From assembly GCA_002279705.1 (NCBI GenBank), contig NCCO01000083.1, positions 30,240 to 64,709 on the forward strand: a DNA stretch of 34,470 nucleotides, given 5' to 3'. Each line of letters starts with the position of its first letter. The stretch's first letter is position 1. Below are positions 16,109-23,962 of the stretch, piece after piece. The DNA is from Allobosea sp. 12-68-7. GTDB taxonomy: Bacteria; Pseudomonadota; Alphaproteobacteria; Rhizobiales; Beijerinckiaceae. The notes under the pieces were generated by a model, which searched no databases, was not told the DNA's origin, and was given only the letters and a program-made list of their open reading frames with translations. The position numbers and the translations under genes are program-made.

Positions 16109-16855
16109 GTGACGCGCCCGTTGCGGGATGCCCCGCAATTCTACCTGACGTCGCCGACGCCGTGCCCCTATCTGCCCGGGCGCGAAGAGCGCAAGGTGTT
16201 CACACATCTCGTCGGGGCCCGCGCCCGCGACCTCAACGACGTGCTCAGCCATGGCGGCTTCCGTCGCTCGCAGAGCATCGCCTACCGCCCGGCCTGCGAG
16301 ACCTGCCGGTCCTGCGTTTCCGTGCGCGTCCTGGTGGATGATTTCCGGCCCTCGCGCAGCTTCCGAAAGGTGATGTCGCACAACAGCGACCTGATCGGCG
16401 AATGGCTGCCGCCGCGGCCCCGATCGGAGCATTACTCGCTGTTTCGGACCTATCTCGACGAGCGCCATCCCGATGGCGGAATGGCGACGATGTCGGCGCT
16501 CGATTTCGCGATGATGGTCGAGGACACGCATGTCGAGACCGCGCTGATCGAGTATCGTCGGCGCGGCCCCGACAGCGGCTTCACCGGCCGCGGCCGGGGC
16601 GATCTCTTCGCGATGGCGCTGACGGATACGCTGAGCGACGGGCTCTCCATGGTCTATTCGGTGTTCGACCCGTCGCTGGAGGCGCGCTCGCTCGGCACCT
16701 TCATGGTGCTCGACCATATCGAACGGGCCAGGCGGCTGCGCCTGCCTTATATCTATCTCGGCTATTGGGTCGAGGGCTCGCCGAAAATGGCCTACAAGCA
16801 GCGCTTCCTGCCCCAGGAAAGGCTGCTGCCGCAGGGTTGGGAACGCATCGGCTGA
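16109..16855 (+). CDS. bpt: aminoacyl-tRNA protein transferase Bpt (Leu/Arg transferase)
   Basis: Transfers an amino acid (leucine in characterised bacterial Bpt proteins) from tRNA to proteins with acidic N-termini, marking them for ClpAP degradation. The 248-residue length is normal. The N-terminal domain contains [16 protein letters not shown] and the cysteine cluster [16 protein letters not shown]. The C-terminal GNAT-like half includes [15 protein letters not shown], then [17 protein letters not shown]. The GTG at 16109 is the first start and has only a weak upstream ribosome binding site. The gene is divergent from the PIN/RHH pair. It lies upstream of the DUF2336 genes, but I see no evidence of functional connection. 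Confidence 0.93.
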   Translation: MTRPLRDAPQFYLTSPTPCPYLPGREERKVFTHLVGARARDLNDVLSHGGFRRSQSIAYRPACETCRSCVSVRVLVDDFRPSRSFRKVMSHNSDLIGEWLPPRPRSEHYSLFRTYLDERHPDGGMATMSALDFAMMVEDTHVETALIEYRRRGPDSGFTGRGRGDLFAMALTDTLSDGLSMVYSVFDPSLEARSLGTFMVLDHIERARRLRLPYIYLGYWVEGSPKMAYKQRFLPQERLLPQGWERIG

Positions 16856-17006
16856 TACCGTCGCTGAGCACCGACGCCGTGGACGCTGCGGCAATAGGTT
16901 TTGTTCATACCAATTCCCGACAATGGTTTTCGCGGTCGCCGGGCTGCGTCACACTGGCCGGCGCCCCGTGGGGCTGGCCCGTCACGAGAAAGGCTTCGGG
17001 GGCGTT

Positions 17007-18032
17007 ATGCTGCACTCGCTGTTCAAACTCGCCGCGGAGACGTCGTCCGATGCGCGTCGAAAGCTGCTGCAGGCGGTGACGGACCTGTTCTTCTGCGACC
17101 CGGAGCCGACGGGTCTGTCCAAGCACCATTACGGCGAGATCGCGCTGCGCGCCCTGCCCCATCTCGATAGCCAGGCCCGGCAGGGTTATGCCGACGAGGT
17201 CGCGGCCGAGCCGAACCTGCCGCGCAGCGTCGCCAATGCGCTGGCAGGGGATCCGGATGGCGAGGTGGCGCAGCTGGTGCTGCGGCTGTCGCCCGTTCTG
17301 ACCGACCGCGATCTCGCGGCGATCGCGCTGAACCAGTCGCAGGCTCATCTCGCCGCCATCGCCGAGCGCGTGCGTCTGTCGGAGAACATCACCGACATCC
17401 TGGTCGACCGGGGCGACACCGGCGTGCTCAAGACCGTGGGCGGCAACGAGGGCGCCGCCTTTTCCGAGGAAGGCTTCGACCGCCTGCTCGAGCGCGGCCG
17501 CGAGGCGGCGGCGATCCCGCGGGCGGTCGCCGTCCGCTCCGACCTGAGCGATGCCCGGGCCGAGCGGGTCCTGCGCGTGCTGGTGGAACTGGGCGAGGAC
17601 GACGATGTCGACTTCGCCTCCGACAGCGAGGCAGCCGCGATCGCGCGGCTGGCGCGGCGCCAGCGGCTCGAGGTCAGCCAGCTGATCAAGGACCTGAAGA
17701 ACCGTTCGCGCACGATCGACGACATCGTCGTCATGCTCGCCGAGGAGGACCGCGCCTATCATCTCGCGCAGGTGATCGCCGAGGCCTCGGAGATCAGCGC
17801 CGAACAGGTGCTGCGGGTGCTGCTGCGGCGCGATGTCAGCGGGATCGCGCTGGCCTGTCGCGCGCTCGAGGTCGGCTTCCCCGCCTTCGCCGCCGTGCTG
17901 GCGCTGCGGGCGCGGCGCCTGATGTTCGCCAACAAGGACACCGACGAGGATCTGCGCCGCTACGCGCAGATCGAGATGGCGGCCGCCGAGCGCAGCATGC
18001 GCTTCATCCGCATGAAGGCGCGGGTCGCCTGA
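17007..18032 (+). CDS. DUF2336 protein, first paralogue
   Basis: A 341-residue cytoplasmic protein of the DUF2336 family, helical and HEAT-like, of unknown function. I chose the ATG at 17007 because from there it aligns end to end with the next gene: MLHSLFKL against MLSELSRM, then SSDARRKLLQAVTDLF against SSDSRRQLLNAVTDLF. Both are exactly 341 residues. The open frame continues back to 16923 but that part has no counterpart. Well-conserved blocks are VLRLSPVLTDRDLAAIA, NEGAAFSEEGFDRLLERG and DIVVMLAEEDRAYHLAQ. No catalytic motif is visible. The two genes look like a tandem duplication. Confidence 0.85.
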   Translation: MLHSLFKLAAETSSDARRKLLQAVTDLFFCDPEPTGLSKHHYGEIALRALPHLDSQARQGYADEVAAEPNLPRSVANALAGDPDGEVAQLVLRLSPVLTDRDLAAIALNQSQAHLAAIAERVRLSENITDILVDRGDTGVLKTVGGNEGAAFSEEGFDRLLERGREAAAIPRAVAVRSDLSDARAERVLRVLVELGEDDDVDFASDSEAAAIARLARRQRLEVSQLIKDLKNRSRTIDDIVVMLAEEDRAYHLAQVIAEASEISAEQVLRVLLRRDVSGIALACRALEVGFPAFAAVLALRARRLMFANKDTDEDLRRYAQIEMAAAERSMRFIRMKARVA

Positions 18033-18150
18033 GGGCGCCCTGCCCCGCGGAAAGGAATGGTGCGAACGCACCGATCACGCGGGGTCATCTTAATCATCGG
18101 TCAAACCATCGGCGCTATGGTGGCGCTCTGATTTGGTCCCGGATCACCCC

Positions 18151-19176
18151 ATGCTCAGCGAACTGTCCCGAATGCCTGCGGAAATGTCGTCGGACAGCCG
18201 GCGACAGCTGCTGAATGCAGTCACCGACCTGTTCCTGCTGGACGAGGCGCCCAACGAGGCGTCGCAGGCGCATTACGGCGATATCGCGCTCAAGTCGCTG
18301 CCGCATCTCGAAGCCGATGCACGGCGCGACTATGCCGACCGCGTCGCCGAGACGCCGACGCTGCCGCGCGACGTGGCGGTGACGCTGGCCTCCGACCCCG
18401 ACGCGGACGTGGCCCGCCTCGTCCTCAAGCTCTCGCCGGTCCTGACGGACACGGATCTGGCCGCGATCGCGGTGACGCAGTCGCAGCGCCATCTCGTGGC
18501 GATCGCCGAGCGCGCCCGTCTCTCCGAGAGCGTGACCGACATCCTGGTCGAGCGCGGCGACCGCGAGGTGCTGCACACCGTCAGCGCCAACGAGGGCGCC
18601 AGCCTCTCCGAGAAGGGCTTCGACCGGCTGATCGAACGCGGCGGGCAGGACGGCCAGATCAGCCTCGCCCTGTCATCGCGTTCCGACCTGACGCCGAACC
18701 GCGCCGAGCGCGTCATGCGCATCGTCGGGCAGATGAGCGAGGACGGGACGCTCTGGAACAAGCCCGGCAGCGAGGCGCTCAGCCTCGCCCGCCAGGCCCG
18801 CCAGCAGCGGCTCGAGATCAAGCTCCTGATGGCCGACCTTTCGGCCGGCAAGCGCCCGCTCGACGAGATCGTCACCATGCTCGCCGACGAGGACCGCGCC
18901 TTCCACCTCGCGCTGGTCTTCGCCCAGGTCGCCCATCTCAGCACCGACCAAGCCCTGCGCGTCCTGATGCAGCGCGATGCCAGCGGGATCGCCGTCGCCT
19001 GCCGGGCGCTGGGCGTCTCGACGGAGGCCTTCGGCGCCGTGCTGAAGCTGCGCGGCCGGCGGATGATGTTCGCGAAGACCGCGACGGAGGACGACCTGAA
19101 GTCCTATGCCGCGCTCGACACCGCCACCGCCGAGCGGACGATGCGCTTCCTGAAGCTCAAGACCAAGCTGTCCTGA
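18151..19176 (+). CDS. DUF2336 protein, second paralogue
   Basis: The second of the tandem DUF2336 pair, also 341 residues from the ATG at 18151. An in-frame TTG at 18133 would add six residues that the paralogue lacks. By eye somewhat more than half of all positions are identical to the first copy. The most conserved blocks are SPVLTDTDLAAIAVTQSQRH and DEIVTMLADEDRAFHL. The most different region is around residues 196-215, where this copy has an insert-free tryptophan-containing stretch (EDGTLWNKPGSEA). The divergence implies an old duplication with separate roles. The gap to the first copy is 118 bases, with no clear terminator. Confidence 0.85.
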   Translation: MLSELSRMPAEMSSDSRRQLLNAVTDLFLLDEAPNEASQAHYGDIALKSLPHLEADARRDYADRVAETPTLPRDVAVTLASDPDADVARLVLKLSPVLTDTDLAAIAVTQSQRHLVAIAERARLSESVTDILVERGDREVLHTVSANEGASLSEKGFDRLIERGGQDGQISLALSSRSDLTPNRAERVMRIVGQMSEDGTLWNKPGSEALSLARQARQQRLEIKLLMADLSAGKRPLDEIVTMLADEDRAFHLALVFAQVAHLSTDQALRVLMQRDASGIAVACRALGVSTEAFGAVLKLRGRRMMFAKTATEDDLKSYAALDTATAERTMRFLKLKTKLS

Positions 19177-19252
19177 CGCGCCGGGCCGCCACAAATCCGC
19201 GACATTCCGGCCTCCTCATGCTAGTCTGGAACTGCAGACCGCTGCGACGAGG

Positions 19253-19870
19253 ATGTGTTCGACCGTGAGAGTGCCGCTTCTCTCCGCCGTGATCGCCGGC
19301 GCCCTGCTCCTGCCCGGCGCCGCGCGCGCCCAGTCCTGGCTGCCCTTCGACGGTTTCGCGCCGCTGCCCTCCTTCGCCTGGTCGCAGCCGACGGTGGCGC
19401 CCGGCGGGGTGCGCTGGGAGGGTTCCTATGCCCGGATCTCGACGGGCTTCAACGTCACCAGTTCGAAGCGCTTCGGCAGCAGTGCCGGCCCGACCTTCGG
19501 GCTTGAGGCCGGCGTGATGAAGCGCGAAGGCAATTTCGTCTACGGCATCGTCGGCGCGCTCGATTACATGCCGAGCTTCGGCGGCGCCAACACGCCGGGC
19601 TTCGGCCAGGCGAGCTTCACGCGCGACTTCGCCGGCGCCTTCCAGATCAAGACCGGCGTCCTGGTGACGCCCGACGTGCTTGTTTACACCAAGGTCGGCA
19701 TGGCCGCCGCCAACGAGACCTATCGCTGGGGCGCGACGCCCTGGTCGGCGCCGTTCTCACGCAGAGACATCGCGGTGCGACCCGAGGCGCGCGCCGGCGT
19801 CGAATGGGCGGTGACCAACAATCTCACGCTCGGCCTCGAAGTCGGCGTCATCGGCCAGAGCATCCGCTGA
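19253..19870 (+). CDS. outer-membrane beta-barrel protein (Omp25-like)
   Basis: A 205-residue exported protein. Residues 1-26 form a Sec signal peptide (VPLLSAVIAGALLLPGAARA, cleavage before QSW). The mature part alternates polar and aromatic/hydrophobic residues in strands, for example SYARISTGFNVTSSKRFG and VLVYTKVGMAAANETYRW. The final strand is NLTLGLEVGVIGQSIR. This matches small porin-like surface proteins of rhizobia. The start is uncertain: GAGG directly abuts the ATG at 19253, and a GTG at 19265 is also possible. The gene is convergent with parC. Confidence 0.8.
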   Translation: MCSTVRVPLLSAVIAGALLLPGAARAQSWLPFDGFAPLPSFAWSQPTVAPGGVRWEGSYARISTGFNVTSSKRFGSSAGPTFGLEAGVMKREGNFVYGIVGALDYMPSFGGANTPGFGQASFTRDFAGAFQIKTGVLVTPDVLVYTKVGMAAANETYRWGATPWSAPFSRRDIAVRPEARAGVEWAVTNNLTLGLEVGVIGQSIR

Positions 19871-19944
19871 GGGATTGAATCAGGTGGTTGCGGGGTTGAT
19901 TCCGCTGTCGGCTGCAAGTGACTGACGGATCTTGGTTTCCACTG

Positions 19945-20037
19945 CGTCATGCTCGCCCTTGTGGCGAGCATCCACGTCTTGAACACAGCCTTTGCCCCAT
20001 GACGACGTGGATGGTCGGGACAAGCCCGACCATGACG
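19945..20037. repeat. palindromic repeat (REP-like) between omp and parC
   Basis: Two hairpins with short loops, ATGCTCGCC/GGCGAGCAT (19949-19957 and 19963-19971) and ATGGTCGGG/CCCGACCAT (20011-20019 and 20025-20033). Between them is a longer-range pair TCCACGTC/GACGTGGA (19971-19978 and 20004-20011). Outer CGTCAT/ATGACG arms close the element. It looks like a dispersed intergenic repeat and may also end transcription of the flanking convergent genes. The rest of 19871-20062 shows nothing else. Confidence 0.75.
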
Positions 20038-20062
20038 GCTGCGCCGAGCGCCTCACTGCTGG

Positions 20063-22101
20063 TCAGCCCCCGAACTTGTTGTTTTTCGGGAAGCCCTTGG
20101 GCGGCAGGCGGCCGGCTTCGCCGCGATGGCCGAGCCATTCCAGCAGTTCGGCCTGCGCCACGGTCCAGGTCCGGCCCGAGGTGTCGCGCCAGGTCAGGCC
20201 GTCCGCCAGCTTGAAGGTCTTGGCGTCGGAGACGCCGCCCTCCTTGTAGCGCTGCAGCCGAACGCCCTTGCCGCGGCTCATCTCCGCGACCTCCGTGAGC
20301 GGGAAGCAGATCAGCTTGCGGTTCTGGCCGATGATCGCGACATGGTCGCCCTCGGCCGGCGTCGCCAGCAGCGCCTCGACGGGCATGTCGACATTGAGCA
20401 CCTGTCGACCCTTGCGGGTGTTGGCGACGACGTCGTCGGCCGGGGCGACGAAGCCGCGGCCGTCGGTCGTCACCATCAAGAGTTTCAGGCCGGGCCGGTA
20501 GGGGAAGGCCTCGACGATCTCGGCATGTTCCTCGAGGTCGATCATCAGGCGGATCGGGTCGCCGAAGCCGCGCCCGCCGGGCAGCTTGGCTGCCTCCAGG
20601 GTGAAGACCTTGCCGTTGGTGGCGAGCACCAGGATCTTGGCGGTCGTCTCGGTGAAGAAGGCCGTCTTCAGCCCGTCATCGCCCTTGAAGGTCAGGGTCG
20701 ACTGGTCCTGGACATGGCCTTTCAGCGCGCGGATCCAGCCCTTCTTCGAGATCACCACGGTCACCGGCTCGCGCTCGACCATCGCCTGGGTCAGGTCGAT
20801 GTCGGTGGTGTCGGGCATGTCGGCGAAAGAGGTGCGGCGCTTGCCGATCGCGGTCTCCGGCCCGAACAGCTTCTTCACCTGACGGATGTCGTGCTGGATC
20901 AGCTTCCACTGCACGGGTTCGGAGGCCAGCAGCTCCTCGATCTGGCCCTTCTCCTTGGTCAGCTCGTCGAGCTCGGTCTTGAGCTGCATCTCCTCGAGCT
21001 TGCGCAGGGCGCGCAGCCTTGTGTCGAGGATCGCGTTGGCCTGGACCTCGTTGAGCTCGAAGACGCGCATCAGCTCGGTCTTCGGCTCATCCTCCTCGCG
21101 GATGATCTTGATGACGCGATCGAGGTCCAGATAGACGATCAGCAGGCCGCGCAGGATTTCGAGCCGCTTCTCGATCTGGCCGAGGCGGAAGCGCGAGCGC
21201 CGCAGCAGCACGTCGCGACGGTGGTCGAGCCAGGCGCGCAGCGCCTCGTTGAGGCCGAGCACGCGCGGGACGAGGCCGCCGGTCAGCACGTTCATGTTCA
21301 TCGAGATGCGCGATTCCAGCTCGGTCAGCCGGAACAGCGACTCCATCATCAGCGCCGGATCGACGTTGCGGGCGCGGGGCTCGATGACGACGCGGATGTC
21401 CTCCGCCGACTCGTCGCGGATGTCGGCGACGAGCGGCAGCTTCTTGTCGTTCAGGAGCTCGGCGATCTTCTCGATCAGCCGGCCCTTCTGGACCATAGAT
21501 AGAGCGCGGCGTCACAGAGTTCGGCGGCGTTGTGGGGCGGGATCGCGGTCGCCATGCCGACCGCGATGCCCTGCGAGCCGTTGGCGAGCAAGTTCGGGAA
21601 GGCGGCGGGGAGCACGATCGGCTCCTCATCCTCGCCATTATAGGTCTCGCGGAAATCGACCGCGTCCTCGTCGATGCCGTCGAGCAGGAGCCGGGCGACC
21701 TCGGTCATCCTCGCTTCGGTGTAGCGATAGGCCGCCGCATTATCGCCGTCGATATTGCCGAAATTGCCCTGGCCGTCGACGAGCGGGTAGCGCTGGGCGA
21801 AATCCTGGGCGAGGCGCACCAGCGCGTCGTAGACCGACTGGTCGCCATGCGGGTGAAACTTGCCGATGACGTCGCCGACGATGCGGGCGCATTTCTTGTG
21901 GACCTGGCCGGGGTCGAGCCGCAGCAGGCGCATCGCATGGATGATGCGGCGGTGAACCGGCTTCAGCCCGTCGCGCGCATCCGGCAGCGCGCGGTGCATG
22001 ATGGTGGAGAGCGCATAGGCGAGATAGCGCTCCTCGAGCGCCGATTTCAGATCGATACGCTCGGATTCATCCTCCGGCGGCGGATCGACCGGCTTCCCCA
22101 T
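20063..22101 (-). pseudogene. parC: DNA topoisomerase IV subunit A, broken by internal deletion and frameshift
   Basis: ParC decatenates daughter chromosomes and is normally essential. The N-terminal part (22101 to 21475) runs from [18 protein letters not shown] through the active-site region [11 protein letters not shown] to [16 protein letters not shown]. It then shifts into 6 unrelated residues and stops. The C-terminal part (21496 to 20063, 477 residues) starts at [15 protein letters not shown] and covers the tower, coiled-coil and C-terminal DNA-wrapping domains. In intact ParC about 75 residues lie between these points, including the GPDFPTGG block and the strand leading to the TEIP motif. 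They are absent, and the deletion is not a multiple of three. GTG at 22116 is an alternative start. The two parts could in principle be made separately. An assembly fault is a real alternative. Confidence 0.85.
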
Positions 22102-22232
22102 GGCTTGCTCACCCACAATGCGATTTCGTCCGCGCCTCTATCGCACGGCCCGATTCGCCCCGCTAGAACGATGGCGGGCGAGGCACCGCGACGCAATCGA
22201 CGCAGACACGCCCAAAACCGACGGAGAGCCGC

Positions 22233-23024
22233 ATGACGAGCCACGAGCCCAGCGCGGAAGACGGCGTCTGCTCTCTGACCGGGCGCACGCTGCCCCGGCG
22301 CCACCTTATCGGCCTCGACGCGCTGCGACCGGCGCTCGCCGACGCCATCCGCCGCGACCACCCCGATCTCCCGGCGCATGCGCTGGTCTCTCAGGACGCC
22401 GTCGCCAGCTATCGCTCGCGCTATGTCAACGCGCTGCTCGCCAGCGAGCGCGGCGAGATGACCGAACTCGACCGGCAGGTGGCCGAAAGCCTCGCCTCCT
22501 CGGAGCTGATCACCAGCAACACCGATGACGAGATCGACCGCGACCGGACCTTCGGCCAGCGCCTGGCCGACCATGTCGCGAGCTTCGGCGGAAGCTGGGC
22601 CTTCTTGATCTCGTTTGGCGTCGTCATCGCGTTCTGGATGACGATCAATGTCGTCGGTGCGGCGCGTTTCGACCCCTACCCCTTCATCCTGCTCAATCTC
22701 GTGCTGTCCTGCGTCGCCGCCGTGCAGGCGCCGGTGATCATGATGAGCCAGCAGCGGCAGGAGGCGAAGGACCGCGCCCGCTCGCGCAACGACTACCAGG
22801 TCAATCTCAAGGCCGAGTTGGAGATCCGGCATCTGCACGAGAAGATGGACCATCTGGTCAACCGGCAATGGCAGAGGCTCGCCGAGATCCAGGAGGTGCA
22901 GATCGAGCTGCTGCAGGAGCTGCGCAGCGCTCAGGCCTCGGATGCGAGCGAAGCCCGCGCCGCGAGTTCGACCAGACGCGCCCGCTCCGGCGGCTCGGCC
23001 AAGCCGCGCGGTTCCAAGACATAG
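22233..23024 (+). CDS. DUF1003 membrane protein
   Basis: A 263-residue inner-membrane protein of the DUF1003 family, function unknown. The N-terminal region has a short cysteine/LTGR segment ([14 protein letters not shown]). The DUF1003 core includes [19 protein letters not shown], a first membrane segment near 121-141 and a second near 148-170. The block [20 protein letters not shown] and a coiled-coil-like tail up to about residue 230 follow. The last 30 or so residues (basic, Ser/Arg/Ala-rich) overlap the end of recO on the opposite strand by 94 bases. The ATG has GGAG six bases upstream. It is divergent from the parC start. Confidence 0.88.
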   Translation: MTSHEPSAEDGVCSLTGRTLPRRHLIGLDALRPALADAIRRDHPDLPAHALVSQDAVASYRSRYVNALLASERGEMTELDRQVAESLASSELITSNTDDEIDRDRTFGQRLADHVASFGGSWAFLISFGVVIAFWMTINVVGAARFDPYPFILLNLVLSCVAAVQAPVIMMSQQRQEAKDRARSRNDYQVNLKAELEIRHLHEKMDHLVNRQWQRLAEIQEVQIELLQELRSAQASDASEARAASSTRRARSGGSAKPRGSKT

Positions 23025-23674
23025 CGGCGCAGGAAGAAGCCCGTGAGCGCGAAGCCGGCTCGCAGATCCGCCGCCGACGGCGCCGCCGCGCCCTGCCCCT
23101 CGCTGAGGAAGGGCGGCAGTGTCAGCAGCCGGTCCCGATAAGGCTCGGCTGCCCTGCGGCTGACGGCCTTGCCGGATTTCGGCGAGACATGGCTGAGATC
23201 GTCGGGCGAGCCGGTGACGGCGCAGCGGGCCAGATCGAGCCCGAAGCCGAGTTCGGCGAGCATCGCCACCTCGAAGCGTACCACCAGCGCCGGCGCCAGG
23301 GCGGGCTCGTCGAGATGGGCCACCATCACGGAGAGCGCCTCGTGCAGGCCAGGATGGGGGTCGCGCTCCGGCAACAATCGCAACAGGGCCCCGATAGTGC
23401 CGAGCCCGTACAGCGCGACCGGCGCCGCGATCAGCCGCGCCGCATGCGAGGCGAGCAGTTCGACCCTGTACTCGCCGAGATGCTCGTCCAGCCGCGCCCG
23501 CCAGGTCAGTGCGACGGCGTTACCGGGCTGGAGCACCGGCTGCTGCTTCGCGGAGCGCCCGCCGCGGACGAGGCCGAGATGGCGGCCATGGTCACGGGTC
23601 ATCACCTCCAGGATCACGGCGCTCTCGCCATGGCGCCTGACGCCGATGATCGTGCCCTCGTCGCTCCATTCCAT
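22931..23674 (-). CDS. recO: DNA repair protein RecO
   Basis: RecO loads RecA on SSB-coated DNA with RecR in recombinational repair. The 247-residue protein begins [20 protein letters not shown] followed by [19 protein letters not shown], the typical N-terminal OB-fold. The family-specific segments [33 protein letters not shown] and the C-terminal helices follow. A LysR remnant lies head-to-head at its start. In many rhizobia recO follows era; here it is some 10 kb away, beside parC. Its 3' end overlaps the DUF1003 gene. Confidence 0.93.
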   Translation of the reverse strand: MEWSDEGTIIGVRRHGESAVILEVMTRDHGRHLGLVRGGRSAKQQPVLQPGNAVALTWRARLDEHLGEYRVELLASHAARLIAAPVALYGLGTIGALLRLLPERDPHPGLHEALSVMVAHLDEPALAPALVVRFEVAMLAELGFGLDLARCAVTGSPDDLSHVSPKSGKAVSRRAAEPYRDRLLTLPPFLSEGQGAAAPSAADLRAGFALTGFFLRRYVLEPRGLAEPPERARLVELAARASLASEA

Positions 23675-23677
23675 GGG

Positions 23678-23959
23678 ATGGGTTTAGGGCAGGACATCGC
23701 AGGGCGAAACAGCGCCGGCATCGCCCGGCGCGAAGCCTTCATCGGCGGCGGCATGGCCGCGGTGCAGGCGGCAGTCGCGGGCGGGCTCGGCGTCTCGCCT
23801 CTGGCGGCGCGGCTGGCGCCGACAGGAACGGCCTATATCGGTCCGGAGTGGGGCCTGCCCGGCCTCGGCATCTCCTGCGTCGTCCTGCGCAGCCAGGTGG
23901 CGACGCCGCGCGCCAACGCCTTCGTGCGCGCGTTGGCCGCGGCCTTCCGGGCCGGCTGA
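23678..23959 (+). pseudogene. C-terminal remnant of a LysR-type regulator
   Basis: The translation from about 23720 reads REAFIGGGMAAVQAAVAGGL and GVSPLAARLAP, ending ANAFVRALAAAFRAG. This matches the end of a LysR substrate-binding domain. No helix-turn-helix or earlier part exists; upstream the frame runs into recO in antisense. About 85 residues remain, so it is probably a relic. The stop codon sits 3 bases before the rel stop. Confidence 0.65.
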
Positions 23960-23962
23960 GGC

